Positions 47,402 through 60,005 of a DNA stretch of 64,000 bases are shown piece by piece. The position numbers and the translations under genes were made by a program. How positions within the stretch are numbered: position 1 is the first letter of the stretch; each line of letters opens with the position of its first letter. Source of the stretch: Apostichopus japonicus. Its lineage: Eukaryota > Echinodermata > Holothuroidea > Aspidochirotida > Stichopodidae. The stretch covers positions 8,058,213 to 8,122,212 of the forward strand of contig NC_092574.1 of NCBI RefSeq assembly GCF_037975245.1. Direction: 5' to 3'. The notes below the pieces were generated by a model, which was not told where the DNA came from, ran no database searches, and was given only the letters and a program-made list of their open reading frames with translations.

Positions 47402-49730
47402 CAGTTAATATAGTAATTTATCATGTCTTATTTATAGAGGTAGGTTAAAAGTCATATGTATTTTCCTCCCAAGTTCATTGCAGACATTTCTAGTCAGTTA
47501 ATTAGGACATTTAAGTGTCTCATGCCATATGGTGGCCAAAGCAAGAACTTAAGTGCAAATGATTGGTCATGGATTACCACTTTTCTAGCACATTTTCACA
47601 TACATGTATGGTCATTTTCACAATCAGTGGTGTAACTTTCAATATTGGCACTTATTGCTTTGTAACTCAGTGACCAAATACCAGAATTCTTAGATTTTTT
47701 GCCATTTGACCATCCTTAGTGAAGTCTACCTTGGGTAGCTTAACAAACTTTTTCGGTTTCTTCAGGTGGATTTGGTGGCCATAAATATGCTTCAAATATG
47801 CTAGTTCAGCCATACACTTTCAACTACACTGTTTTTGTCAGAGCCTGTACTTTTTGGTGGAAGGTATTTTCCAGTTCTTATTTGGTTGATATTATCAACA
47901 AGTGTCCAAACTAAAATGCAGTTGTGTTCCCCAGGTGTCCTTCCTTTCCTTCTCCAAGGACCAGGCTAGATTTTGTCGTTTCGGAGGTGACATTTTCCAT
48001 TAACAATTTCCGTTAACAAGTTCTAATTAAGCAGTGTAAATTTTGTTAAGTATGGTTGCATTATTTCAATAACTAATGTGTCTAATATCTGGGCCCTAAA
48101 ATATTTTTCATTTGGAATTTTTAAAAGAATTGTGTAAATTTCAAATTTAATGTTAACTTTTCCGTTAACTTTTCCGTCACCTCTGACACAAAGCATTCTT
48201 CAGCCCAAGATTCATGTAAACTTAGTATAGCCATTTTGAACTTATTAAAATATACCTCACCCCCTAACGCAATATTTGAGTAAAATTTGTGACAACATGA
48301 CCAGTCGTTTTAATTTCTGGGAGATTCTTAACTTTCCGTTAACATGCGTCACCTCCGAAACACCTTGTCACCTCCGAAACAGGTTAGTTGGAAATTTTAT
48401 CTCTACTTATCCAATAAACATCTTCCTTGGCTAAAACTCATATTACAGTAATTCTGTAGAGGTGTAGCAACCAGTATGATAATATCTTTTAAGAGGTCCT
48501 TTATTAATTGGGTCAATTCATGCCAAATCAACAGATTTTTGGGTCGATTCCAAGTCGACCCTCTCAGAATCGCCTGAAATTGATATGGTGTCTTGCCACA
48601 TGTCTCAAAGGATGAAATTGGGCAAAAAAACTTTTGAAAAGTTTTTGGTTGCTAGGATATGGCCACACCTAGCAACCAAATCCAGATTGCATTTTGAGAG
48701 CCCTAAATTTGTGTCAAGTTTGGAGGCATCTTTTGCATAAATGTAAAGTATTTTATGTCTGATATTGCAAATATTATGGAAGACATGTGACCAGCTTTCG
48801 AATTTAGCTAATTTTGAGGAAATTTTACGGTCTCAATTTTTCATAACAAGTAATTAAAATGGCAAAAAATGAGATAGGGGCCTTTTCTGGCCCTACATTG
48901 AGTGTGCTCTATATTCACAAGCAATGGCATGTTTTAGTTTTAATTTGCATAGGATCCTTGTCCAGTGGTAGTTGTACGGGAAAAGTGCCCAAAAAATGTT
49001 GAGCGGGTCGTACCTTTCACGAACAGCGCCCTCAAACTTAAGAAATCTCACTTCTGGCCCTAGTTGGGGGTCCAATTTGGGGCTGTGGGTTAATTTGAAT
49101 TTTTCTTTAAATACCATTTTTCAGGAGTGTATTGACTCTATTTTTAAAAACTCAAGTCAAAAAGTTGTGTATTTTGTGTTATCTACTCAAATTCACGACT
49201 CGAAAATCATGTAGTTCATATGTATGAAAATGCCTGCACAAGCAGATTTGAGTAATTCAAATGACAACAACTTCTTAGCATTGGCATACAGGTGCTTAAT
49301 AATTAAAGAGGGTGGTACACTAGCATAAGGACTACCAATCAACTGCATTTTCAGGGTCACATGCTCAGCGATGCCTGTGAACAGCGCCCTCAAACATCAC
49401 ATTTTACCAACATTTTGGGCTATTTTGGGCACTTCAAGGTCAAATTTGGTCACAATTTAAACACTTATTTTTTGTTTTCAATACTAAACTAGTAAGACAT
49501 GTATAGTTATGATGCAAAGAATGAGCTTTGGGCAACTTGGATTGGATATTAGCCCTCTGTGAGGAGACATTATTTTATAGGGTGTTTGACTTGGCCTTAT
49601 CTTTTTTTTAAATTTAAAAAAAAAAATCCTTGCTTTCCAATAAATTTTCAGTAAACATGGAAATATCTGCAATAGTATTAAAAACTTTCTGCCAAATCCT
49701 TTTCATTTTTAAGTAACATATAATGATTTA
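47402..49730. other. Noncoding region
   Basis: No gene recognised. It has a doubled TCACCTCCGAAACA motif (near 48350-48380) and a doubled GAACAGCGCCCTCAAAC motif (near 49021 and 49379), hints of an eroded dispersed repeat. Confidence 0.5.
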
Positions 49731-49990
49731 AGCATTTTAAAGTTTACTTGAATCAGAGTACTGTTTTAACACCGTGTAAATATGGTTGCTTAAAAATATA
49801 TCTTTTTGCTTAAAGTTTCCTAGAGTCATACAGTCACCCAAAAATTATAAAAATTATAAAATAATAAGCATTTTAAAGTTTACTTGAATCAGAGTACTGT
49901 TTTAAGACTGTGTAAATATGGTTGCTTAAAAATATATCTTTTTGCTTAAAGTTTCCTAGAGTCATACAGTCACCCAAAAATTACACCCAT
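49731..49990. repeat. Two-copy tandem duplication, period 136 bp
   Basis: AGCATTTTAAAGTTTACTTG through CATACAGTCACCCAAAAATTA occurs at 49731 and 49867 with only a few differences, so the duplication is young. Confidence 0.92.
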
Positions 49991-50154
49991 AAACGTATAT
50001 GTTTAAGCTTCAAAAAGTTGAAGTTACAAAAATTTGAACCCTTTAACATGTGATGTTAGTAAAAATTGTAATATATATGGTGTTTGAAATTTTGGCCCTG
50101 AGTGTACAAAGTTACACCAATGATTGTGAAAATGACCATATACATGCACGCATA

Positions 50155-50486
50155 CAGGGGGATAGGAGCTTGGGGGGGGGGACTGGGGGCATGTGCCTCC
50201 CAACTATTTTTCAAAATAGCAAATGTGCCCTACTGGCAAATAAAATGTGCCCCTTTGATGAAGAACTGTCTTTTGGATATCTTAAGCCTTTGTTAATTTA
50301 AAAAAAAAAAATTATTATGTGCACCAAAATTGTATTGATAGCATACTAACAAATCATATACAGTATATTTAAGTGATTTGGCCGGTGTGTATCGGTTTAT
50401 AGCATAAAGAGTGGTGGTTGTGGAATGAGAAAGTGCCCCTCTGATGTTGTGCCCCCCCCCACTTTTTGGAAGCTTCCTACCCCCTG
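50155..50486. mobile_element. hAT-like MITE
   Basis: Inverted ends CAGGGGGATAGGAGCTT and AAGCTTCCTACCCCCTG, each followed inward by a G or C run. The flanks CACGCATA and CACCCACA agree at 6 of 8. The length is 332 bp; no transposase. Confidence 0.7.
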
Positions 50487-50604
50487 CACCCACACATACT
50501 TATACATGAATACACAAACACATACACGCACACACACGCCATCAACATCGCATAGATTCCTTCGGCCTTCGGCAATTAATCAATAAATTGTTAAAATATC
50601 CTAC

Positions 50605-50667
50605 CTGTAGTGAAGGATTTGTGTAATCTCTTCAATTGGTTTTCCCAAGACTCTGTATCAGATTCCA
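50605..50667 (-). CDS. Possible first coding exon (uncertain)
   Basis: ATG at 50667 opens a 21-codon frame (MESDTESWENQLK, then KRLHKSF) to an ACAG|GTAGGA donor. The acceptor at 50700 (TTGTTCCAG) would make 50699-50668 a 5' UTR. The strand and place fit a start exon for the SH2 kinase. The phase left (1) does not join the SH2 exon directly, so another exon between would be needed. Confidence 0.25.
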
Positions 50668-51104
50668 TATCCCTTCACAGTCCTCCTCATATGGATCAAC
50701 TGGAACAAAAAAAATTATAAATGCTATGAATGATATCTGTTGCAATATTAGGCATGAACCCAAGAGGTAATTGAATTGCCACTGGTAGTAGTTTTACTTA
50801 AGTGTAATCTTTTTGGAAAACAGGTATTGAAAAATCCCAATCTGCTATTCTCTAGCTATGGTGGTTAGCACAATATAGCTATCTCTAGTTGATCTTAGCA
50901 TCATATGACCAATTCTTCAGCATCAATTTAAGATACAGTACGGTACTTTACTGAGTATTTGCTAGTGTGACTACAACTATGACTTGAGCAGAAGGAAAAG
51001 AAGCAGGTCTATGCAGTCATGCTTGTGTGTATGGATGTATATGTGTATATGTAAGTGACATGCATGTGATGCAACTTGTAAACATAATAACTTGATACTT
51101 AATG

Positions 51105-51560
51105 CAAACTTCAGTTGAGCTCTTACTAGGTAGGTAGAATACCTTTTTGTGAGTACATGGTCCCTATTGCTTTTGGTGGAGGTCAAAGTTCATCTGAGGT
51201 AAAAAAAACTGTTAATCTTTAATCATAGTAATTTGAGATAAACTTCAATTAAATTCATGCTTGTTATGTAGATTATTTATAGTGAGTACATGGTCCCTAT
51301 TGTTTTTCTCAAAGGTCAACAGATGTCAAACATTGACAACCTTGTAAACACCTTATCTTGACAAGACACACTTCAATTGAGCTCATACTTATTATGTGTA
51401 TTCTTTCGAGTGTTTATATGACCCATATTGTTTTATATGGAGGTTAACAGAGGTCAAACATAGAAACCTTGTAAACAATATATATATCTTAATGAGGTAA
51501 AATTCAATTGAGCTTATACAGTACTTGGTGGGTAGGTTACCCATAGTGAGAAGGTAGGTA
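51105..51560. repeat. Degenerate tandem repeat, about 130 bp
   Basis: The motif GTGAGTACATGGTCCCTATTG occurs near 51150 and 51280, with a degenerate form near 51405. TTCAATTGAGCTCATAC and GGTCAACAGA(G/T)GTCAAACAT occur between them. A related piece lies at about 54065-54260. Confidence 0.7.
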
Positions 51561-51689
51561 GGTTTTCTTCTGTGCCAGATGGCTCATAAGGTTGGTGCTT
51601 AAACCTGGTTCCCATGATGCAAGTAAAATCAGAGTGAAACACTCCCCCAATCTGTCAATCCCTTGTTGGACAAACTCTCCTTGGGGTTG

Positions 51690-51746
51690 ACCTGGAAGAA
51701 CATGCTTGGTCAAGATCGCTACTTTCACTATCTTCATCCAGGGTAC
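51690..51746 (-). other. Exon-like segment, acidic peptide (uncertain)
   Basis: Between TTTGCAG and CCAG|GTCAAC, one frame reads TLDEDSESSDLDQACSS, 18 acidic and polar residues. Splice sites are plausible. Phase does not join it to 50699 in a frame without stops, so it may be untranslated or chance. Confidence 0.2.
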
Positions 51747-52611
51747 CTGCAAACCAAAATAAAAGAACCATGTACAATTTAATAATTGTAAGTATGAAAT
51801 TAATTCTTTCAACAAGAAATTGATAGGTAGATATTGATGGTTTGGCATATAAGAATTTCAGGTATCCTTTGACTCTATATTCAAGAACATCATATTCACT
51901 ACAAATATTGTATTCTCATAATTAATTTACATGTCATTTCTTCTGACTAGTAGCCGTAATGGTAGACTTACATGGACTGTACTGTATGTTAATCAGTCCA
52001 TGTACAATATTCAGCCCATAGCCATGTACTGTTGGACACCTCACTAAAGTATGTCATTCAACACATGTGTTGTTTAGAATGATTTAGTACTACAGGTAAG
52101 CACACTTTTTTAACTACCCTTTATTTTTTGCAGTGTTATAGTGAGGGGAGCAAGGGAACTTTCCCCAAGGCACAGGGTATAGGGCCCCCTGCCCCTCGGT
52201 GCTGATAATGCTCACTATGCCACTGATCGTACAGTACTTGGAGTTTTTGCATGCAAGACATAATCAAAATTTGCAATATATTAAATATATTAATAATATT
52301 TGCATATATACCTTAGGCCTAGCCTAATCGTGCATCGTTTTATTGTACTGTACATCAACCATGGACTCTAGTGTGGAGGTTTCCGAAAAGTTCCCACTTT
52401 CATGCAGAAGAGGTTATAGCGCTTACACAGGTTAAATCTCTGACCAAGGTGGCTAAATCCTGACTAGTCCAAAATCACAACGTTGCACCACGGTGCACAC
52501 ACACAGAAATATTTCCTGAGTTCTCCGTACGGCATTGATTTTGCACAGGAATGAGATCTCAAAATAAAATATAGTTCGTTATATAGATACAGTCAACCAT
52601 CTCTGTGAGGC

Positions 52612-53030
52612 GTTGCAAATGTTCAAAGCCCCCAGTCCCAAGCCCCCCACGGTATGGTACTCATACTTCATGAGCACCTAGCTGGTACATACAAAATTTG
52701 GGTCAGGACTTAGTTTGGGTCAAATCCCTATTTTCCTTGGCGCACAGGGCCCGAATCACATGTCAGATATGCCAATTTTGTTTTTGACTTATAAAAAAAA
52801 TGAAACAGCTCCCATTGACTTTGTGTTAGCTCCGTGGGTGGGGTGTTGCAAATGTTCAAAGCACCCAGTCCCAAGCCCCCCACGGTATGGTACTCAAACT
52901 TCATGAACACCTAGCTGGTACATACGAAATTTGGGTCAGGACTTAGTTTGGGTCAAATCCCTATTTTCCTTGGTGCACGGGGCCCCTAACACATGCCAGA
53001 TATGCCAATTTTGTTTTTATCTACAGATGT
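52612..53030. repeat. Two-copy duplication, period 233 bp
   Basis: GTTGCAAATGTTCAAAGC..CCCAGTCCCAAGCCCCCCACGG..TGGGTCAAATCCCTATTTTCC occurs at 52612 and 52845, nearly identical for about 180 bp. Confidence 0.92.
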
Positions 53031-53149
53031 ACAGTATATCCTGTACTAAGTAATAATGTAGCATGACAATGTTGCCTTTTTGGTGATTGGAAAAGAGTAG
53101 ACTTTGGGACACATATCATCAGTCACTAACATAGCAAATTCTTTAACTT

Positions 53150-53500
53150 TAAGACTCGCGCAAAACGAAACGTTAATCTGACCTAGTTTCGAAAGAGGTG
53201 TAACAAAAGTGTTAGACACCATCATCAATCCCAGAAAATACGCACACAGCTTGCTACTGTACCTTCGGTAATTAGACACTAGTGTACAGTCAGTACATAC
53301 AGCTGTGGTCAATACCTACAGCACAGTGTACAAACGATGCAGAGATGGACATATCTCAGGTCCAGCTAAAGATAACAAGGTATCACTTTCATTACTGTGT
53401 TCATTTTGTAGCTCAACAAGCAGAAAATTTCACTTGCAAGCAACAGAAAGTTTCCTTTTTCAGAGGGGCGAGTCTTTAATGCCTTTAACTGCCAAAATCT
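53150..53500 (-). repeat. Dispersed repeat, copy B (inverted copy at 44220-44565)
   Basis: This is the inverted partner of 44220-44565, 9 kb away. The two differ at many positions, so they are old copies of one interspersed family rather than a recent duplication. Confidence 0.75.
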
Positions 53501-55260
53501 GATGATTAAATCAAAAGATATTTTCATCTCATATAGATACTACTAGACTGGATAAGAGGAGCTTAATTAGGTGTTAGGTGAGACATTTCGGTATTTAGGC
53601 TTCATTTTGTTTCCTTTAATACTGATGCTACAACAAAAATTGGGGGTGGGGGGCCGGGGGGCAGAGTAAGACTCAAAACTTATTATAGATTCAGAATCAA
53701 TTTACCCCCTTGAGTTTTTAAGTTGCAGAAAAGGCAGCTTTTCATCAATGGTCTATATGTCTCATGCTTTACTTATATCTAATGATTGCTGTGTAATGAG
53801 ATCCCTTTTGCGAATATGATTTGAGGTAATTCTAAAAAATAAGTTTGTGGAAGCTTGGGGTATAGGAGCACAAGGCCTAGTTTTACTAAGACAATGGTCT
53901 CCATACAGGAGAGCAGTGGCAAAATTGTGTTCCACGTCATCCATCATTTTGTCAATCTGGTTATAAATGTGAAATTTAAAGGTCTTGTTCATATGAAATC
54001 TTGAACAATAAAAATTGTAATCTTTGCAGTCATGCTGGCGTGTGTACATGGGTGTGTTTATGTGGTCATGCTTAGCAGCTTGTAAACACAATATAGATCT
54101 CAAGAATGGAAACTTTGACAGTCCCCATGTTTGATACTGTATGTAGGTGGGCTCCATTGAATAAAAGAACCTGATTGTCTTTAAAGATCAAGGTTTGGGG
54201 TCAAAGGATTTACGGAAATCCTTGTAAAAGCAATATCTCAAGAAGAAAAGCTTTCAGAGATTACAGGTTACCTGTGCTGATGTATTACACTGTTGTACTA
54301 AATAGAAGACTAAGACCGTTTTGGTCATCAATCACTCTTTGTAAATGTCTTTGTCTTTGTAAATATTCTTAATGCCACATCTCTTCCTCAATGCTTTTTG
54401 CTATAATACTTAAATCAAGTGTGTTGTTCATCCTGGCTATAACTTTTTATAACATTGAAACCACAATGCAGTTTTTCATTCTGGTTATACATCTTTCTTA
54501 GGACTGTTGTATATATATTCCTGTTTCACATGCTGTTTATGATGTTTAATTAAAGGTTCACCTTTATTGGTCTCTTCAATTCCTGTGTCTCTTATCTGTG
54601 ACAGTGTCGGATTCTGTAATTTAAAATTGTCCAAGAAAGCATGGAAAACGATATTCATAGAAATTTGAAAATATAATAACCTGGCTCTGTTTTTATATAT
54701 GCATACTTCTAATGCATGTTTCAAAGGATTTGGTACTCACGTCACCCTAAGTGCTTTTTGCACATTACATTGTGTTCAAGCACTAAGTATGACCAAATAT
54801 AAAGTGTTATGCTCTCAGTACACTTGGTAAAGCATTTTCCTCCTATTACATGTAGGTCATCATTCAAACACTTGATAAGAAATAATGTACTGAGTGTTTG
54901 CTATATATGCAGTGCAAATGTCCCTTTACCAAAAGACCCTGTTTAATAAAAAGAAATTGCTCTGCTGTGAATGGAACCCTAATTATAAACCTATTAGCTT
55001 AAACCTATAATCCGAAACCAAAATGTCTCCGCCTTGAAGCAGCCAAACAGGCACCATGAACAACTTCGGCGCTGCAATGCAACATCAAACAAACAGTCAA
55101 AGCATTGTAGAAGAAAATATGTCAGTAAGACATCTCAAATTCTAGCAGGCCTACGTAGTTTTTCACAAAGGTAGTATGCTATTTTAATATTCTACAGCTC
55201 AGTTATTTTCTGTAGCGTTTCACACCAAGAGAGCAGTCCAAACACTAGGTTGAACTGGTT
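53501..55260. other. Noncoding region left of the satellite
   Basis: No gene recognised. A G-run lies at 53640-53662. The 131-codon minus frame at 53762-54157 shows no known domain. Confidence 0.45.
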
Positions 55261-55261
55261 T

Positions 55262-55395
55262 TGCCCACCATGGTTATTCACACACTTGATATTCCATTCT
55301 GGGTGTCACTTACCACATCAAGGACACAGTGGTTCAAACACTTGGTACAAAACACTGAGTGTTTTGTGTACCATCTTAACCAGACAGTAGGGTTG
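55262..55395. repeat. Left edge of the satellite region, different monomer
   Basis: TTCAAACACTTGGTAC.AAACACTGAGTGTTTTGTGTACCA matches the right edge at 60006-60235, so the same monomer type borders the array on both sides. Confidence 0.7.
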
Positions 55396-56456
55396 AGGCT
55401 AGTGTCAAGGTGTTTCGGCAAAACAGCTAGTTGTGACTAGTTTCAAGGTGTTTCGACAACGCCAGCTAGTTGAGACTAGTTTCAAGGTGTTTCGACAACA
55501 AAACTTGGTATTGCTTTCTGAGGGTTCCACTGAGATTAGAGTCAAGGTATTTCGACACACAGCTAGTTGAGGCTAGTGTCAAGGTGTTTCGACAACAAGG
55601 CTAATTGGTATTGCATTCTTAGGGTTTCACTGAGATTAGTGTCAAGGTGTTTCAACAACGCAGCTAGTTGAGGTTAGTTTCAAGGTGTTTCGACAACACA
55701 GGCTCTATATAGTTAAGGCTAGTGTCAAGGTTTTTTGACTACAAGACTTGGAATTGCTTTCTGAGGGTTCCACTGAGATAAGTGTCAAGGTATTTCGACA
55801 ACACAGCTAGTTGAGGCTAGTGTCAAGGTGTTTCGACAACAAGGCTAATTGGTATTGCATTCTGAGGGTTTCACTGAGATTAGTGTCAAGGTGTTTCAAC
55901 AACGCAGCTAGTTGAGGCTAGTTTCAAGGTGTTTCGACAACACCAGCTAGTTGAGACTAGTTTCAAGGTGTTTCGACAACAAAACTTGGTATTGCTTTCT
56001 GAGGGTTCCACTGAGATTAGTGTCAAGGTGTTTCGACAACACAGCTAGTTGAGGCTAGTGTCAAGGTGTTTCGACAACAAGGCTAATTGGTATTGCATTC
56101 TGAGGGTTCCACTGAGATTAGTGTCAAGGTGTTTCGACAACACAGCTAGTTGAGGCTAGTGTCAAGGTGTTTCGACAACAAGGCTAATTGGTATTGCATT
56201 CTGAGGGTTCCACTGAGATTAGTGTCAAGGTGTTTCGACAACACAGCTAGTTGAGACTAGTTTCAAGGTGTTTCGACAACACAGCTATATAGTTAAGGCT
56301 AGTGTCAAGGTTTTTCAACTACAAGACTTGGAATTGCATTTTGAGGGTTTCACTGAGATTAGTGTCAAGGTGTTTCGACAACGCAGCTAGTTGAGGCTAG
56401 TTTCAAGGTGTTTCGACAACGCCAGCTAGTTGAGACTAATTTCAAGGTGTTACGAC

Positions 56457-57423
56457 TGTCACGAGTATGCTTGACGCAAGTCTAACGACTATCGTGCAGC
56501 TGTATAAATTTACTCATGAATATTCATTTGTTGTCTGTTTTGCTCACGAAGTTCAAATTAGTAACATACGACATTCTAGTATATGCTTTGTTTAATTCAC
56601 CGATTGCTCGACGGGCATCAACGGAATTTGTGCAAGTCTTTGTTTAGATTAATTTGCATAAAATGCAGGTAAAGGGTTGGTATGAATAGGCCGGGTAAGC
56701 AGGTCAGGGCGTGGTATTCGTGTTTGGTACAGTATACTTGGTGCAAGGGTGCTGGGTGCACCACAGCAGTTACTTGTGGCAGTTGGACACGATGTCCGTT
56801 GGGCGACGTTAGCCCGCAGTACTTCACTATTCTAATATAGTATATGTAGGGGCAACTTCAGTTCCCCGCTGGTGAATTCGTAGCAATATATATATATATA
56901 TATATATCTTGTCATATATCGTAAAGGACGTACCGAAGCGTGTAAAAGCCGGAAACTGACCGAATTCCGTAAGTGTCTCATTTTCTTATGTATACTAAGT
57001 CAAACCTTACTATGCAGTAGAGGGAACGCAACTAGTTAGTCGTATTCTTGTTTCTTATTTGAGTGTAGCGAGGCCGGAATATGTTAGAGATTGGAAGGCA
57101 CGTATAAAATATATTTATGTGAAGTTTGTTAGTATCGAATGTCTGTATAGGGAGGGCATATTGTAAATAGGTGATAAGTGTTAATAAGGTGTAAAATCAT
57201 GAGATCATACAGTAAGATCAATGCATGTTTGATATGTTTCATATTGCCGATGTAACGTCTTATTTGTGTGAAATATTTGTTTATACAATGCGTACATTTT
57301 ACGTTGTGTTTCAGGGTTTTTGCCCCTGGTTACGAGGAGTAAATAAAACTCATAGAAAAGACACACGCCATCCGCCTCGAGTATTTACGTTGTCCAGCGA
57401 ATAGTTCTACCTTACCCGTGACA
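56457..57423 (+). mobile_element. Solo LTR in the satellite
   Basis: Starts TGTCACG and ends CGTGACA, a perfect 7-bp inverted terminus with TG..CA. The five bases ACGAC lie on both sides (56452-56456 and 57424-57428), a perfect target duplication. Near the 3' part is AATAAA (57340-57348), a likely poly(A) signal. There is no internal coding region, so two LTRs have probably recombined. The orientation is inferred from the poly(A) signal. The 5-bp duplication fits Ty3/gypsy-like or related LTR elements. Confidence 0.9.
56885..56910. repeat. (TA)n microsatellite inside the LTR
   Basis: ATATATATATATATATATAT follows GTAGCA. Confidence 0.85.
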
Positions 57424-60005
57424 ACGACAACAAAACATAGTATTGCTTTCTGAGGGTTCCACTGAGATTAGTGTCAAGGTGTTTCGACAACACAGCTAGT
57501 TGAGGCTAGTGTCAAGGTGTTTCGACAACAAGACTAATTGGTATTGCATTCTGAGGGTTTCACTGAGATTAGTGTCAAGGTGTTTCGACAACACCAGCTA
57601 GTTGAGACTAATTTCAAGGTGTTTCGACAACAAAACATGGTATTGCTTTCTGAGGGTTCCACTGAGATTAGTGTCAAGGTGTTTCGACAACACAGCTAGT
57701 TGAGGCTAGTGTCAAGGTGTTTCGACAACAAGACTAATTGGTATTGCATTCTGAGGGTTTCACTGAGATTAGTGTCAAGGTGTTTCGACAACACCAGCTA
57801 GTTGAGACTAATTTCAAGGTGTTTCGACAACAAAACATGGTATTGCTTTCTGAGGGTTCCACTGAGATTAGTGTCAAGGTGTTTCGACAACACAGCTAGT
57901 TGAGGCTAGTGTCAAGGTGTTTCGACAACAAGACTAATTGGTATTGCATTCTGAGGGTTTCACTGAGATTAGTGTCAAGGTGTTTCGACAACACCAGCTA
58001 GTTGAGACTAATTTCAAGGTGTTTCAACAACAAAACTTGGTATTGCTTTCTGAGGGTTCCACTGAGATTAGTGTCAAGGTGTTTCGACAACACAGCTAGT
58101 TGAGGCTAGTGTCAAGGTGTTTCGACAACAAGACTAATTGGTATTGCATTCTGAGGGTTTCACTGAGATTAGTGTCAAGGTGTTTCGACAACACCAGCTA
58201 GTTGAGACTAATTTCAAGGTGTTTCGACAACAAAACATGGTATTGCTTTCTGAGGGTTCCACTGAGATTAGTGTCAAGGTGTTTCGACAACACAGCTAGT
58301 TGAGGCTAGTGTCAAGGTGTTTCGACAACAAGACTAATTGGTATTGCATTCTGAGGGTTTCACTGAGATTAGTGTCAAGGTGTTTCGACAACGCCAGCTA
58401 GTTGAGACTAATTTCAAGGTGTTTCGACAACAAAACATGGTATTGCTTTCTGAGGGTTCCACTGAGATTAGTGTCGAGGTGTTTCGACAACACAGCTAGT
58501 TGAGGCTAGTGTCAAGGTGTTTCGACAACAAGACTAATTGGTATTGCATTCTGAGGGTTCCACTGAGATTAGTGTCAAGGTGTTTCGACAACGCCAGCTA
58601 GTTGAGACTAATTTCAAGGTGTTTCGACAACAAAACTTGGTATTGCTTTCTGAGGGTTCCACTGAGATTAGTGTCAAGGTGTTTCGACAACACAGCTAGT
58701 TGAGGCTAGTGTCAAGGTGTTTCGACAACAAGACTTGGAATTGCATTTTGAGGGTCTCACTGAGATAATTGTCAAGGTGTTTCAACGACGAAGCTAGTTG
58801 AGGCTAGTTTCATGGTGTTTCGACAACACAGCTATATAGTTAAGGCTAGTGTCAAGGTTTTTCAACTACAAGACTTGGAATTGCATTTTGAGGGTTTCAC
58901 TGAGATAAGTGTCGAGGTGTTTCAACAACACAGCTAGTTGAGGCTAGTGTCAAGGTGTTTTGACAACAAGACTTGGTATTGCATTCTGAGGGTTTCACTG
59001 AGATTAGTGTCAAGGTGTTTCAACAACGCAGCTCTAGTTGAGCCTAGTTTCAAGGTGTTTCGACAACGCTCTAGTTGAGATTAGTTTCAAGGTGTTTCGA
59101 CAACAAAACTTGGTATTGCATTCTAAGGTTCCACTGAGATATGTGTCAAGGTGTTTCGACAACACAGCTAGTTGAGGCTAGTGTCAAGGTGATTCGACAA
59201 CAAGACTTGGTATTGCATCCTGAGGAACACTGAGATTAGTGTCAAGGTGTTTCGACAACGCAGCTAGTTGAGGCTAGTTTCAAGGTGTTTCGACAACACC
59301 AGCTAGTTGAGACTAGTTTCAAGGTGTTTCGACAACAAAACTTGGTATTGCATTCTAAGGTTCCACTGAGATATGTGTCAAGGTGTTTCGACAACAAGAC
59401 TTGGTATTGCATTCTGAGGGTTTACTGAGATTAGTGTCAAGGTGTTTTGACAATGCAGCTAGTTGAGACTAGTGTCAAGGTGTTTTGAAAACAAAACTTG
59501 GTATTGCTTTCTGAGGGTTCCACTGTGATTAGTGTCAAGGTGTTTCGACAAAACAGCTAGTTGAGGCTAGTGTCAAGGTGTTTCAACAAAAAACTTGGTA
59601 TTGCATTCTGAGGGTTTCATTGAGATTAGTGTCAAGGTGTTTTCGACAACACAGCTAGTTGAGGCTAGTTTCAAGGTGTTTTGACAACAAAACTTGGTAT
59701 TGCATTCTGAGGGTTTCACTGAGATTAGTGTCAAGGTGTTTCGACAACACAGCTAGTTTAGGCTAGTGTCAAGGTGTTTCAACAACAAAACTTGGTATTG
59801 CATTCTGAGGGTTTCACTGAGATTAGTGTCAAGGTGTTTCGACAACGCAGCTACAGTAGTTGAAGCTAGTTACAAAGTGTATCGACAACAAAACTTGGTA
59901 AATGCTTTCTGAGGGTTTCACTGAGATTAGTGTCAAGGTGTTTCGACAACACAGCTAGTTTAGGCTAGTTTCAAGGTGTTTCGACAACAAAACTTGGTAT
60001 TGCAT

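Noticed and set aside
50605-50699. Reading 50699-50605 in phase 0 to join the SH2 exon (VDPYEEDCEGIW...)
   Set aside because: That frame meets TGA after KTN. It needs a base change, while the ATG frame on the same segment is open as it stands.
52131-52225. Small element with CAGTG..CACTG ends and TATAGTGAG/CTCACTAT inner ends
   Set aside because: The inverted ends look real over about 14 bp, but no target duplication is visible and the length is only 95 bp; too weak to list as a feature.
53762-54157. 131-codon minus-strand frame
   Set aside because: No domain, no splice context, and it lies beside dispersed repeats.
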